DNA from: Streptosporangium pseudovulgare
Lineage (GTDB): Bacteria > Actinomycetota > Actinomycetes > Streptosporangiales > Streptosporangiaceae
Assembly (NCBI RefSeq): GCF_014648055.1
Contig: NZ_BMQJ01000002.1
Coordinates: 186,001 to 250,000 of the forward strand
Direction: 5' to 3'
Length of the DNA stretch: 64,000 nt
In this document: piece by piece, positions 11,921-21,181 of the stretch
Layout of the letters: each line of letters begins with the position of its first letter
How positions within the stretch are numbered: the first letter of the stretch is position 1
The notes under the pieces: model-generated
Database searches by the model: none
What the model saw: the letters and a program-made list of their open reading frames with translations, nothing else
What the model was told of the DNA's origin: nothing
Translations under genes and position numbers: made by a program

Positions 11921-13319
11921 AGTCGTGACGGTCGTCCCGCTCGTCGCGGCGGCGCTCCTCGTACCCCTGGTCGGGGCGGAGCCGCTCACCGGTGGAGTGC
12001 GGCGGGTCCGGGACGTACGGGCGCGGCATCCGCGCCTCCTGCCGGCCGTGCAGCCCCAGCGGGTCGGGGTCGGGCTGCCTGCCGCCCAGGCCGAGCGGGT
12101 CGGACGGGTCGACCCCCTGCTGGTATCCGGCGGGCGGCGAGCCGTACAGGTCGCGCAGGTCCGCGGGGTGGCCGGCCGTACCCGGCTGCGGGGCGCCCGG
12201 GACGCCGCCGGGGTACGGGTCGGCCTGGGGGGCGGGGTAGCCGTAGGGGTCGGAGCGCTCGGACGGGCCGGCGTCGTAGGCCGACTGGCGCTGCTGCGCC
12301 GCGAAGCCGAACGGGTCGGTGGAGTGCGGCTGCCCCTGGGGCGTCGCGCCCGGGGCGGCGTAGGGGTCGGGGTGCGCGGAGCGGGACGGGTACCGCTCGG
12401 CGTGCGGGGCGTATGGGTCGGGCTGCCGGTGGGCGGCCGGGGAGTCGTACGGACCGGGCTGGGTGGGCGGCCCGCCGTAGGGGTCGGACGGGTCGGGCCC
12501 CGCACCGTAGGCGTCGGGCCCGGAGGCCGGGGCGGCGAACGGGTCCGGCTGCCGGGACGCGTAGCGGTCGCCGCCGGGCATCTGGTAGGCGGGCTCGCCG
12601 GAGGCCGGGCCCAGCGGCTCGGCGGGGTACGGGCGGCCGTACGACAGCGAGTCGCCCACGATCATGTTCTCCCGGGGCACCGCGTCGCCGGAGCCGTAGT
12701 CGGCGCGGGCGGGGTCACCGGAGCCGTAGTCGGCGCCGCGGGCCGGGGAGCGGTCCGGGGGCGGCGGCACGGCCCCCCGGGCCACCAGCACGTCGTTGGG
12801 GCCGTGGGCGGGCACCGGGCGGTCGTCCTGCGGCTCGGGCTGGGCGACGGCGTCGGGATACTGCCGGTCCGGATCGGGATACTGCCGGTCATCGGGATAC
12901 GGCTGCGGCTGGGCGTAGTCCTCGGGGCGGGGGCGGGCGTACTGCCCGGTGCCGGGCAGCTCGCCGGCCGCCGGGAACTCCCCGGAGACGGGGAAGCCCG
13001 CGGGATCGCCGTGCCCGGCGGGCGCGGCCTGGGCCGCCTGGGCCGCCTGCCCTCCCGGCGGCACGGCCTGCGGCTGGTCGTCCACCTCGTCGGGGTACTG
13101 GCCCCCGGCCTGGATGAACCCCTCGTCGAGGGCGTCCACCAGACGGCCGACGTCGTTCAGCGGCATGCGGAAACTGGCGGTGCACATCTCCCCGCGCCAC
13201 AGGCTCAGGACCAGCGTGCCTTCGTGCCAGGTGACCCGTAGAACCCGCTCCTGGCCACGCTCGTCAAAGAACACCTCGCCGAACGACGGCAACGGGACAA
13301 CTTCCGACATGGAGGACAT
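11916..13319 (-). CDS. Actinobacterial protein with conserved N-domain and long disordered tail
   Basis: 467 aa. Residues about 1-80 form a compact conserved-looking domain (SFGEVFFDERGQERVLRVTW, then LVLSLWRGEMCTASFRMPLNDVGRLVDALDEGF). The rest is low-complexity: Pro, Gly, Asp, Tyr, Gln and Ser dominate, with recurring DPYG, DPFG, QPDPY and DPLGL units, and the end is highly charged. No membrane segment or signal peptide is present. I recall similar N-domains as hypothetical proteins in actinomycetes, without a function. The start at 13319 has only a weak ribosome site; the Met three codons later is an alternative. Confidence 0.72.
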   Translation of the reverse strand: MSSMSEVVPLPSFGEVFFDERGQERVLRVTWHEGTLVLSLWRGEMCTASFRMPLNDVGRLVDALDEGFIQAGGQYPDEVDDQPQAVPPGGQAAQAAQAAPAGHGDPAGFPVSGEFPAAGELPGTGQYARPRPEDYAQPQPYPDDRQYPDPDRQYPDAVAQPEPQDDRPVPAHGPNDVLVARGAVPPPPDRSPARGADYGSGDPARADYGSGDAVPRENMIVGDSLSYGRPYPAEPLGPASGEPAYQMPGGDRYASRQPDPFAAPASGPDAYGAGPDPSDPYGGPPTQPGPYDSPAAHRQPDPYAPHAERYPSRSAHPDPYAAPGATPQGQPHSTDPFGFAAQQRQSAYDAGPSERSDPYGYPAPQADPYPGGVPGAPQPGTAGHPADLRDLYGSPPAGYQQGVDPSDPLGLGGRQPDPDPLGLHGRQEARMPRPYVPDPPHSTGERLRPDQGYEERRRDERDDRHDW

Positions 13320-13450
13320 CGTGCTTCAACCAGCCTTTATTCGTCCACTCGACCCCGGGAAACTCTACCGAACCGGTCCTTTCGTCCCCATCTTTCACCA
13401 CGGTGACACCGAAACGGACGATCTCCTTTCGACCGAGGGCGCTCCGGCGG

Positions 13451-13482
13451 CCGGGTGCCGGGTGCCGGGTGCCGGGTGCCGG
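13451..13482. repeat. CCGGGTG tandem repeat
   Basis: The 7-bp unit CCGGGTG occurs four times in tandem and is followed by CCGG. The unit length is not a multiple of three and no gene spans it. Confidence 0.85.
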
Positions 13483-13581
13483 AGCCAGTCTGCCACGCGA
13501 CATGGGACATGGCTTCCGGAATGCCGGGACGCGTCCGCGCGCTCACCGGCCGGAGCGGCGGCGATCGTCGTGGGGACCGAG

Positions 13582-13587
13582 TACGGT
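13582..13587 (+). promoter_or_regulatory. -10 box of leaderless helicase gene
   Basis: TACGGT ends 8 nt before the GTG at 13596. No Shine-Dalgarno lies in between. Confidence 0.4.
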
Positions 13588-13595
13588 TGGCTGTC

Positions 13596-15707
13596 GTGCC
13601 GACCGACTCCATCACCCACGCCGAAGCCGACGACGCCTCCTCGCAGGAGCTCCTGCCCCCCGTCGAGGAGTTGCTGAGCACCGCCGTCAAGGCGGTCGGA
13701 GGGGTCGAGCGGCCCGGTCAGCTCACGATGGCGCGGGCCGTCCAGCGGGCCATCGACAAGGGCGAGCACCTGGCCGTCCAGGCCGGCACCGGCACCGGCA
13801 AGTCCCTCGCCTACCTGATCCCCTCGGTCCGGCACGCGATGACCTCCGACGGCGCCGTGGTGGTCTCCACCGCCACCATCGCGCTCCAGCGCCAGCTCGT
13901 CGACCGCGACCTGCCCCGGCTGGCCGAGGCACTCTCCCCGCACCTGCCGCACGAGCCCACGTTCGCGATCCTCAAGGGCCGCCGCAACTACCTGTGCCGC
14001 TACAAGGCCACCGCGGGGTGGCCCGAGGACGAGCAGGACCAGCTCTTCGACCCGCGTGAGGTGAGCGTGACCGGGCGGATGGTCCAGCGCATCCAGGAGT
14101 GGGCCGAGGAGACCGAGACCGGCGACCGTGACGAGCTGGTGCCCGGCGTCAACGAGCAGGCCTGGCGGCAGTTCTCGGTGAGCGCCAGGGAGTGCCTGGG
14201 CGCCACCCGCTGCCCCAGCGGGGCCGAGTGCTTCGCCGAGCTGGCCCGCGCCCGCGCCGGGGAGTCCGACATCGTCGTCACCAACCACGCGCTGCTGGCG
14301 ATCGACGCGATGGAGGACTTCCCGCTGCTGCCCGAGCACGAGGTGGTCGTGGTGGACGAGGCCCACGAGCTGGTCGACCGGGTCACCTCCGTGGTCAGCG
14401 GCGAGCTGTCGGAGACCATGGTCATGGCGGCCGTGCGGCGGGTGGGGCGGCTGATCGACCAGCCGACCTCCGACCGCCTCATGGAGGCGGGCGAGGACCT
14501 CAAGGCCCTGCTGGCCGCCGCGCCGCCCGGCCGGCTCGACGAGCTGCCCCAGGTGCTCGGCCTGACCCTCGCCCTGATCCGCGACGCGGCGTGGGCGTGC
14601 ATCACCTCCCTGGGCCCGCGCCAGGGAGGCGACAAGGACGACCCCGAGGGCGCCGGGCTGCGCAAGGCGGCCTTCACCGCCCTGGACGAGGTCCACGACA
14701 CCGCCCAGCGGATCCTCGACGCCTTCGGCCACGCCGAGGAGATCGACCGGGCCGAGGTCGTCTGGCTGGACGCCGGCACCGACCGCCGCCCGCCCGTGCT
14801 GCGGATCGCCCCGCTGACCGTGGCGGGGATGCTGCGCGACAAGCTCTTCGGCGACCGTACGGTGGTCCTGACCTCCGCGACGCTCGCCCTGGGCGGCGCA
14901 TTCGACGGCTTGGCCCGCCAGTGGGGCCTCGGCACCGGCGACCGTTCCAGGGACGCCGCCGAGGGCGACTCCGGGGAGGGCGCCGGCGGCGCGGACAAGA
15001 CCACTGGAAAGCCGGACAAGAAGGGCGGAAAGCGCGCGAAGGGCTGGACCGGCCTCGACGTCGGCTCGCCGTTCGACCACCCGCGCAGCGGCATCCTCTA
15101 CGTCGCCAGGCATCTGCCCCAGCCGGGCCGCGACGGCCTGCCCGAGGCGTACCTGGAGGAGATCACCGAGCTGATCGAGGCGGCCGGCGGCCGGACCCTC
15201 GGCCTGTTCTCCTCGATGCGCGCCGCCAAGGCCGCCACCGAGGCGCTGCGCGACCGGCTGAGCGTGCCGCTGCTGTGCCAGGGCGACGACTCCACCATGC
15301 TGCTGGTCAAGCAGTTCGCCGAGGACGAGCCGACCTGCCTGTTCGGCACCCTGTCGCTGTGGCAGGGGGTGGACGTTCCGGGGCCGTCGCTGCGGCTGGT
15401 CATCATCGACCGCATCCCGTTCCCCCGGCCCGACGACCCGCTGACCTCCGCCCGCCAGCGGCACGTGGCGGCCAAGGGCGGCAACGGCTTCATGGCGGTC
15501 GCCGCCACCCACGCCGCCCTGCTGCTCGCGCAGGGGGCGGGCCGCCTGCTGCGCAGCCAGCACGACAAGGGCGTGGTCGCGGTCCTCGACCCCCGGCTGG
15601 CCACCGCCCGCTACGCCGGCTTCCTGCGCGACTCCCTGCCGCCGTTCTGGCCCACCAACGACCCGGAGAAGGTCCGCCAGGCGCTGCGGCGGCTCGCGGA
15701 CTCCTGA
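13596..15707 (+). CDS. DinG/XPD-like ATP-dependent DNA helicase
   Basis: 703-aa superfamily 2 helicase. Walker A is AGTGTGKS (63-70) and the DEAH box is at 254-257 (VVVVDEAHELVD). Four Cys residues, 134, 200, 206 and 212, are spaced like the Fe-S cluster ligands of DinG and XPD. C-terminal motifs include LGLFSSMRAAKAA, GTLSLWQGVDVPG and QGAGRLLRSQHDKG. Such helicases unwind 5' to 3' at R-loops, G-quadruplexes or damaged forks. A Lys/Gly-rich insert (around residues 455-485) is specific to this protein. GTG at 13596 is preferred over an upstream extension rich in Gly/Arg. Confidence 0.9.
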   Translation: MPTDSITHAEADDASSQELLPPVEELLSTAVKAVGGVERPGQLTMARAVQRAIDKGEHLAVQAGTGTGKSLAYLIPSVRHAMTSDGAVVVSTATIALQRQLVDRDLPRLAEALSPHLPHEPTFAILKGRRNYLCRYKATAGWPEDEQDQLFDPREVSVTGRMVQRIQEWAEETETGDRDELVPGVNEQAWRQFSVSARECLGATRCPSGAECFAELARARAGESDIVVTNHALLAIDAMEDFPLLPEHEVVVVDEAHELVDRVTSVVSGELSETMVMAAVRRVGRLIDQPTSDRLMEAGEDLKALLAAAPPGRLDELPQVLGLTLALIRDAAWACITSLGPRQGGDKDDPEGAGLRKAAFTALDEVHDTAQRILDAFGHAEEIDRAEVVWLDAGTDRRPPVLRIAPLTVAGMLRDKLFGDRTVVLTSATLALGGAFDGLARQWGLGTGDRSRDAAEGDSGEGAGGADKTTGKPDKKGGKRAKGWTGLDVGSPFDHPRSGILYVARHLPQPGRDGLPEAYLEEITELIEAAGGRTLGLFSSMRAAKAATEALRDRLSVPLLCQGDDSTMLLVKQFAEDEPTCLFGTLSLWQGVDVPGPSLRLVIIDRIPFPRPDDPLTSARQRHVAAKGGNGFMAVAATHAALLLAQGAGRLLRSQHDKGVVAVLDPRLATARYAGFLRDSLPPFWPTNDPEKVRQALRRLADS

Positions 15708-15718
15708 CGGACCCCGCG

Positions 15719-15755
15719 CCCGGCCCCGGTACGGCGTGCGCCGGACCGGGCCGGG
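15719..15755 (+). terminator. Imperfect hairpin after the helicase gene
   Basis: Arms CCCGGCCCCGGT and ACCGGGCCGGG pair with one bulged C and enclose about 14 nt. It sits 11 bp after the helicase stop in a convergent gap. Confidence 0.5.
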
Positions 15756-15789
15756 GGCCGGAGCCCGGCGCTCCCTCCCCCGCGGGGGA

Positions 15790-16548
15790 TCAGCGGAACA
15801 GCTCCAGGTCGGGGCGCTTGGGGTCGAGGCCGTCGCCGGAGGAGCGCCTGCGGATCCGGCGGACCACCCACGGGCCGAAGTGCTCGCGCAGCCACTGGAT
15901 GTCCTCGCGGCGCTTGGCCGCCGGATCGACGTGGCCGAGCGGCGGCCAGGTCTTCCGCCAGTCGTCGTCGGCGTCGATCCCGAGCACCTCGCACACCTTG
16001 GCGGCCACCATCCGGTGGCCCTCCTCGTTCATGTGCAGGCGGTCCTCGCTCCAGGCCCGCCAGTCGCGCAGCCCCTGCATCGACCACTGGTCCACCAGGT
16101 GGCAGCCGTGCAGGTCGGCGATGGACCGGAGGTGCATGAAGAAGATCGCGAAGGTGCCGCGGGCGCGGCGCATGATCGGGGTGTCGCGCGGGTCCACGCC
16201 GGTGAACAGCAGCACCTCGGCGCCGGTGGCCCGCAGCTCGCGCACGGCCGTCGCGATCTTCTTGGCCATCCGGTCGGGATCGCTGCCGGGCCGCAGCAGG
16301 TCGTTGCCGCCGGCGCAGAAGCTGACCAGGTCGGGGCGCATCTCGATCGCCCGCGGCAGCTGCTCGGCGATGATCTGGTCGATGAGCTTGCCGCGCACGG
16401 CCAGGTTGGCGTAGCGGAACTCCGGGTCGAGCGCGGCCAGCCGCTCGGCCACCCGGTCGGCCCAGCCGCGGAAGGCCCCGTCGATCCCGGGGTCGTTCAT
16501 GCCCTCGGTGAAGCTGTCGCCGACGGCGACGAAGGAACGGTAACCCAT
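15790..16548 (-). CDS. SGNH/GDSL-family hydrolase
   Basis: 252-aa esterase or lipase of the SGNH fold, without a signal peptide. Block I is VAVGDSFTEG with the catalytic Ser, block III is GGND, and block V is DRLHMNEEGH with the Asp and His. The C-terminal 50 residues are basic. ATG at 16548 is chosen because GGAGGAGG lies 4 nt upstream; a GTG at 16551 is too close to it. The A of the ATG is the last base of the aroQ stop, so the two genes are coupled. The substrate is unknown. Confidence 0.88.
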   Translation of the reverse strand: MGYRSFVAVGDSFTEGMNDPGIDGAFRGWADRVAERLAALDPEFRYANLAVRGKLIDQIIAEQLPRAIEMRPDLVSFCAGGNDLLRPGSDPDRMAKKIATAVRELRATGAEVLLFTGVDPRDTPIMRRARGTFAIFFMHLRSIADLHGCHLVDQWSMQGLRDWRAWSEDRLHMNEEGHRMVAAKVCEVLGIDADDDWRKTWPPLGHVDPAAKRREDIQWLREHFGPWVVRRIRRRSSGDGLDPKRPDLELFR

Positions 16549-16979
16549 CACGCCTCCTCCGCGATGGCGCGCAGCGCGAGCACGTAGGACCGGAGGCCGA
16601 AGCCCGCGACGGTGCCGGTGGCCACCCCTGCGACGACCGAGTTGTGGCGGAACTCCTCCCGCGCGGCCGGGTTGGAGATGTGCACCTCGACGAGGGGCGC
16701 GGTGCGCTGGGCGATGGCGTCGCGCAGCGCGTAGGAGTAGTGGGTGAACGCCGCCGGGTTCAGCACCACCGGGGTCCGCGAGTCGGCCGCCTCGTGCAGC
16801 CAGCCCACCAGCTCGGCCTCGTCGTCGGTCTGCCGGACGTCCACCGACAGGCCCAGCTCCCTGCCGGCCTCCCGGCAGAGCTCCACCAGGTCCTCGAAGG
16901 TCTCCGCGCCGTAGACGTCGGGCTCTCTCGTGCCGAGCCGCGACAGGTTGGGGCCGTTGAACACGTAGACGGATCTCAT
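16548..16979 (-). CDS. aroQ: Type II 3-dehydroquinate dehydratase
   Basis: Converts 3-dehydroquinate to 3-dehydroshikimate, third step of the shikimate pathway. The 143-aa length fits the dodecameric type II enzyme. Motifs: [18 protein letters not shown] with the catalytic Tyr/Arg loop, [15 protein letters not shown], and [18 protein letters not shown] followed by GTVAGFG. The ATG at 16979 begins [12 protein letters not shown], the usual N-terminus; a GTG at 17000 would add seven residues. It lies downstream of aroB on the same strand, separated by 232 bp that contain a hairpin. Confidence 0.93.
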   Translation of the reverse strand: MRSVYVFNGPNLSRLGTREPDVYGAETFEDLVELCREAGRELGLSVDVRQTDDEAELVGWLHEAADSRTPVVLNPAAFTHYSYALRDAIAQRTAPLVEVHISNPAAREEFRHNSVVAGVATGTVAGFGLRSYVLALRAIAEEA

Positions 16980-17113
16980 TGCACCGATCTTCCTCGTCAC
17001 CGCGCGGCCCGCCGGGGCCGTGCCTTCCGTGCTGCGGTCCGCCGGGCCGAGCCCTCCCCGCGCGCCTCGCCCGCGCGTCTTCCGTACGTCTCCCCGTACG
17101 GCGGGACGGCGCG

Positions 17114-17135
17114 GGAGCCGCCGGGAGGCGGCTCC
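17114..17135 (-). terminator. Hairpin after aroB
   Basis: Perfect 9-bp arms GGAGCCGCC and GGCGGCTCC with a GGGA loop, about 80 bp after the aroB stop. It may end the aroC-aroK-aroB transcript, leaving aroQ its own promoter. Confidence 0.5.
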
Positions 17136-17211
17136 GGGGCCGCGGGACCGCGGGACCGCCGTGGGACCGCCGCCGAGGGGGCCGGGTCCGCGGGGGCGGG
17201 CCGGCCGGGGG

Positions 17212-18288
17212 CTACCGGGCGATCTCGTGGTAGGCGGCCTCGAGCAGTTCCTCGGGCGGATCCTCCAGCGGAGACACCTTAGCCAGGTCGTCCAGGACGA
17301 CGAAACGCAGCCTGGCCCCGCGGCTCTTCTTGTCCAGGCGCATGTGGTCGCGCAGCTCCGGCCAGGCCTCGCGGCGGTAGGCCGTGGGCAGCCCGACCGA
17401 CGTCAGGATCGAGCGGGTCCGCTCCACGATCGCCGTGCCGATCCGGCCGTCCAGCCGGGACAGCTCGGCGGCGTAGACCATGCCGATGGCCACGGCCTCG
17501 CCGTGGCGCATCCGGTAGTCCTCGGCCCGCTCGATGGCGTGGGCGAGGGTGTGACCGTAGTTGAGGATCTCCCGCAGGCCGCTCTCGCGCAGATCGGCGC
17601 CGACGACGTCGGCCTTGACCCGCACCTTGCGCTCGATCAGCTCGCGGGTGTGCCGTCCCTCGGGGTGCCGGGCGCCCTCGGGGTCGTCCTCGATGAGCGC
17701 CAGGATCTCCGGGTCGGCGATGAAACCGCCCTTGATGACCTCGGCCAGGCCCGCGACGTAGTCGTCGCGGGGCACCGAGAGCAGCGTGGCGAGGTCGCAC
17801 AGGACGCCGGCCGGCGGGTGGAAGGAGCCCACGAGGTTCTTGCCCTCGGGGGTGTTGATCCCGGTCTTGCCGCCGACCGCCGCGTCGACCATGCCGAGCA
17901 GGGTGGTCGGCACCTGCACGACCTTGACGCCGCGCAGCCAGGTCGCGGCGGCGAACCCGGCGAGGTCGGTGGTCGCTCCCCCGCCCACGCCGACCACGGC
18001 GTCGGAGCGGGTCATGCCGTGCCGGCCGAACTCCGACCACAGGCCGGCGACCACCTCGGCCGTCTTGGCCCGCTCGCCGTCGGGCACCGGCAGCGCGACG
18101 ACCTCGTACCCGGCCGATTCCAGGGCGCCGTGGACCGGACGCGCGATCTCCGGCAGGCTCACGGGGTGGATCACCGCGACGGTGCGGACCCCCGCGCCGA
18201 GCAGGCCGCCCAGCTCGCCGAGCACGCCGGCGCCGACGACGACGTCGTAGGGGGCCGCCCCGCCGACCCTGATCCTGGAGACGGTCAC
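17212..18288 (-). CDS. aroB: 3-dehydroquinate synthase
   Basis: Converts DAHP to 3-dehydroquinate using NAD+ and a divalent metal. 358 aa, the usual length. Visible motifs are [22 protein letters not shown] (NAD site), [30 protein letters not shown] and [11 protein letters not shown] with metal-binding Glu/His. Its ATG overlaps the aroK stop by 4 bp, so the two are translated together. Confidence 0.95.
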   Translation of the reverse strand: MTVSRIRVGGAAPYDVVVGAGVLGELGGLLGAGVRTVAVIHPVSLPEIARPVHGALESAGYEVVALPVPDGERAKTAEVVAGLWSEFGRHGMTRSDAVVGVGGGATTDLAGFAAATWLRGVKVVQVPTTLLGMVDAAVGGKTGINTPEGKNLVGSFHPPAGVLCDLATLLSVPRDDYVAGLAEVIKGGFIADPEILALIEDDPEGARHPEGRHTRELIERKVRVKADVVGADLRESGLREILNYGHTLAHAIERAEDYRMRHGEAVAIGMVYAAELSRLDGRIGTAIVERTRSILTSVGLPTAYRREAWPELRDHMRLDKKSRGARLRFVVLDDLAKVSPLEDPPEELLEAAYHEIAR

Positions 18289-18788
18289 GGCCGCAGCCCC
18301 TTCGCGATCTCGTCGGCGACCTCGCCCGGCTCGCGGTCGTCGGTGGCCACGACGACGGTGGCCAGGCCCTCGTAGACCGGGCGGCGCTCGTCCATGAGCT
18401 TCTTCAGCCGGCTGCGCGGGTTCAGCACGAGCAGCGGCCGCGCCGAGGCCAGGCCCACCCGCTGGACCGCCTGCGACAGGCCGACCTCCAGGTAGACCAC
18501 CGGGTGGCCGGCCAGCAGCTCCCGCGTCTCCTCGGAGAGGACCGCGCCTCCGCCGAGGGCCAGCACGCCGTCGTGCTCGGCCAGCGCCCGCCGTACGGCC
18601 TCGGCCTCCAGCTCGCGGAAGCGCTCCTCGCCGTCCTCGACGAAGATGTCGCTGACGGGCTTGCCCGCCACGGCCTCGACGTCGGCGTCGGTGTCGCGGA
18701 AGGCGGTGCCGAGCCGTCCTGCGAGCAGCCTGCCGACGGTCGACTTGCCCGCTCCCGGGGGGCCGATCAGAACTGCGCGGGGACTCAC
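18285..18788 (-). CDS. aroK: Shikimate kinase
   Basis: Phosphorylates shikimate at O3. The 167-aa protein has Walker [13 protein letters not shown] (8-19), the substrate-binding DTDADVE, the GGG loop LALGGGAVL and the LID region with RPLL and [13 protein letters not shown] start. It lies between aroC (upstream, 55 bp) and aroB (4-bp overlap) in the standard actinomycete order. Confidence 0.95.
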   Translation of the reverse strand: MSPRAVLIGPPGAGKSTVGRLLAGRLGTAFRDTDADVEAVAGKPVSDIFVEDGEERFRELEAEAVRRALAEHDGVLALGGGAVLSEETRELLAGHPVVYLEVGLSQAVQRVGLASARPLLVLNPRSRLKKLMDERRPVYEGLATVVVATDDREPGEVADEIAKGLRP

Positions 18789-18843
18789 CGTGTCTCCTTC
18801 TCCGTGGCTTTCTCCATGGTCTTCCGCCTGGCGGCGCGCCCGG

Positions 18844-20022
18844 TCACTTGATCACCATCGAGGACAGGTAGCCGGCGAGGTTGCGGGCGACCTCCTCGAC
18901 CGAGTCGCCGCCGAACTTCTCCAGCGCGGCGTCGGCCAGGACGAGCGCGACCATCGCCTCGGCGACGATCGCGGCGGCCGGTACGGCGCACACGTCGGAA
19001 CGCTCGTGGTGGGCCTTGGCCGCCTCACCGGTCAGCACGTCGATCGTGGCCAGCGCCCGGGGGACGGTGGAGATCGGCTTCATCGCCGCGCTCACCCGCA
19101 GCGGCTCGCCGTTGGTCATGCCGCCCTCCACGCCGCCGGCGCGGTTGGTGATCCGGCGGACCCCCTCGGAGGTGTTCTCGATCTCGTCGTGGGCCCGGGA
19201 GCCGGGGCGGCGGGCGGTCTCGAAGCCGTCGCCGAGGGCGACGCCCTTGATCGCCTGGATGCCCATCAGGGCCGCGGCGAGGCGGGCGTCGAGGCGGCGG
19301 TCCCAGTGGGTGTAGCTGCCCAGGCCCGGCGGCAGGCCGTAGGCGACGACCTCGACGACGCCGCCGAGGGTGTCGCCGTCCTTGTGCGCCCGGTCGATCT
19401 CGGCGACCATGGCGGCGCTGCCGGCCGGGTCGGCGCAGCGCACCGGGTCGGCGTCGATCCTCGCCAGGTCGTCCGGTCCGGGCAGGGTCTCGGAGGTCGT
19501 GCCGGCCCCGCCGATCGACAGGACGTGGCTGACGATGTCGACGCCGAGGGCCTGCTTGAGGAACTTCTTCGCGACCTGGCCGAGGGCGACCCGGGCGGCG
19601 GTCTCGCGGGCGCTGGCGCGGTCCAGGACCGGGCGGGCGTCGTCGAAGCCGTACTTCTGCATGCCCGCCAGGTCGGCGTGGCCGGGGCGCGGGCGCGAGC
19701 GCGGCGCGTTGCGGGCCTGGCCCTCCAGCAGCGCCGGGTCCACCGGGTCGGCCGCCATGACCGTCTCCCACTTGGGCCACTCGGTGTTGCCCACGCGGAG
19801 GGCGACAGGGCTGCCGAGCGTGCGGCCGTGCCGTACGCCGCCGACGATGGTCACCACGTCCTGCTCGAACTTCATCCGGGCGCCGCGGCCATAGCCGAGG
19901 CGGCGCCTGGCCAGCGCCTCGTCGATGTCGGCCGTGGTCACCTCCACCCCGGCGGGCAGGCCTTCGAGGATCGCGACGAGCTCGGGGCCGTGGGACTCTC
20001 CTGCGGTCAACCAGCGCAACAT
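18844..20022 (-). CDS. aroC: Chorismate synthase
   Basis: FMN-dependent enzyme that makes chorismate from EPSP. 392 aa. Signatures: [21 protein letters not shown] at the N-terminus, [15 protein letters not shown], the central [21 protein letters not shown] with [12 protein letters not shown], and [12 protein letters not shown]. The start is the ATG at 20022 ([12 protein letters not shown]), the standard N-terminus; the frame stays open upstream but that extension is low-complexity. First gene of the aro operon. Confidence 0.96.
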   Translation of the reverse strand: MLRWLTAGESHGPELVAILEGLPAGVEVTTADIDEALARRRLGYGRGARMKFEQDVVTIVGGVRHGRTLGSPVALRVGNTEWPKWETVMAADPVDPALLEGQARNAPRSRPRPGHADLAGMQKYGFDDARPVLDRASARETAARVALGQVAKKFLKQALGVDIVSHVLSIGGAGTTSETLPGPDDLARIDADPVRCADPAGSAAMVAEIDRAHKDGDTLGGVVEVVAYGLPPGLGSYTHWDRRLDARLAAALMGIQAIKGVALGDGFETARRPGSRAHDEIENTSEGVRRITNRAGGVEGGMTNGEPLRVSAAMKPISTVPRALATIDVLTGEAAKAHHERSDVCAVPAAAIVAEAMVALVLADAALEKFGGDSVEEVARNLAGYLSSMVIK

Positions 20023-20162
20023 GATGACAAGTCTTCCACGTGCCGCCCACTGGAATGGCCGCAGCTCACCTGGTGAGACACCGGCCCGTACGGCGGGCCG
20101 CGTCGTACGGGCCCCCGCGTCCCGGCCGCGTGTGGAACGTCCGGTTCCGCCACGCGGCCGGC

Positions 20163-20251
20163 GATCCGGGCGGCGGTGCCGGGCGGGGACCAGAGGAGCG
20201 GGGCGGGGATCCGGGCGGCGGTGCCGGGCGGGGATCAGAGGAGCGGGGCGG
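20163..20251. repeat. 45-bp tandem duplication spanning the prepilin peptidase stop codon
   Basis: Two copies (20163-20207 and 20208-20251) differ at a single internal base. That base changes the TGA stop of the gene copy into TGG in the outer copy. Confidence 0.9.
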
Positions 20252-20963
20252 CGAGGACCGCCGCGAACGCGCCGAAGGCCATGAACGGGCCGAACGGGAT
20301 CTCGCTGCGGCGGCCCGCGCGGCGCGTGGCCAGCAGGGCGACGCCGTAGACGCCTCCCGCCAGGAAGCCCAGGAACGTGCCGGCGACGAGGACGCCCCAG
20401 CCGAGCCAGCCGAGCGCGGTGCCGAGGCTCGCGGCGAGCTTGACGTCGCCCAGCCCCATCCCCGCCGGGTTGACCAGGAAGAGCAGCAGGTAGAAGGCCG
20501 CCAGCGCGAGCCCGCCGAGCCCGGCCCGCGGCAGGTCGTCCCACCGTCCCCCGGCCGCGGCGGACACCGTCAGCAGGACGCCGGTGCCGAGGTAGGCGGC
20601 GAGCGTGAGCCGGTCGGGCAGCCGGCGGACGGCCGCGTCGACGAAGGCCAGCACGACGCAGACCCCGGCCAGCCAGCAGAGGGCGAGGAGTCCGGCGGCC
20701 CGCGCGGCGACGGCCCGCGCGCCGCCGTCCCAGAGGCCGCCCGGCCAGGCAGGGTCGAGGCCGGGGGTGACGGCCCGCCAGGCGAGCACGGCGAGGACCA
20801 GCCCGGTGACGGCCTCCACGGTGAACGGCGGCGGCCCGGACCGGGCGGAGCACCCGCGCCGGGGCGGTTCCCCCTCGGGCACGGAGTGCCGCACGACCAG
20901 GACGCGCGACCACAGCCCGATCAGCACTCCGGCGAGGGCCGCCGCGGCGGGGAGGAGGACCAC
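20235..20963 (-). CDS. Prepilin leader peptidase (A24 family)
   Basis: 242-aa polytopic aspartyl protease of the type IV prepilin peptidase family, which cleaves the leader from pilin-like or Tad pilin precursors. The two catalytic Asp lie in [14 protein letters not shown] and [10 protein letters not shown]. About seven hydrophobic helices span the protein. No N-terminal methyltransferase Cys motif is seen, as in the short actinomycete forms. GTG at 20963 is chosen because a TATGGT box ends 6 nt before it. Pilin genes are not in the window. Confidence 0.82.
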   Translation of the reverse strand: MVLLPAAAALAGVLIGLWSRVLVVRHSVPEGEPPRRGCSARSGPPPFTVEAVTGLVLAVLAWRAVTPGLDPAWPGGLWDGGARAVAARAAGLLALCWLAGVCVVLAFVDAAVRRLPDRLTLAAYLGTGVLLTVSAAAGGRWDDLPRAGLGGLALAAFYLLLFLVNPAGMGLGDVKLAASLGTALGWLGWGVLVAGTFLGFLAGGVYGVALLATRRAGRRSEIPFGPFMAFGAFAAVLAAPLL

Positions 20964-20969
20964 CGCTCG

Positions 20970-20975
20970 ACCATA
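20970..20975 (-). promoter_or_regulatory. -10 box of leaderless prepilin peptidase gene
   Basis: TATGGT on the minus strand ends 6 nt before the GTG start at 20963, with no Shine-Dalgarno. Confidence 0.5.
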
Positions 20976-21090
20976 GTCCGGGCGGGCCGGTCGCGCCCGC
21001 CGTACGGCCGCGGCCGGGTGGCCCGCCGCGTCCACCGGGCGGTCACGGCCCGCCGCACGCCGCGGCCGGGGGCCCGGCGTGCGGCCGGAG

Positions 21091-21181
21091 GGTCAGGCCC
21101 GCCTGCGCCAGGGCAGGCCGGCGTGGGCGACCATGACCGAGGGCAAGCTGAGGTCAGGCCCGCCTGCGCCAGGGCAGGCCG
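21091..21181. repeat. 30-bp direct repeat of the sseB 3' end
   Basis: Perfect 30-bp copies at 21091-21120 and 21152-21181, offset 61 bp. The second copy contains the TGA stop and the last residues (GLPWRRRA-like) of the SseB-family gene; the first lies downstream of the gene. Confidence 0.9.

Larger units (their letters stand above)
13320..13595. other. Divergent intergenic region with 7-bp repeat
   Basis: 276 bp between the divergent Pro-rich gene and the DinG-like helicase. The half near the Pro-rich gene is relatively A/T-rich (around 13325-13375) and probably holds its promoter. The CCGGGTG tandem repeat lies in the middle. No gene is supported. Confidence 0.5.
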
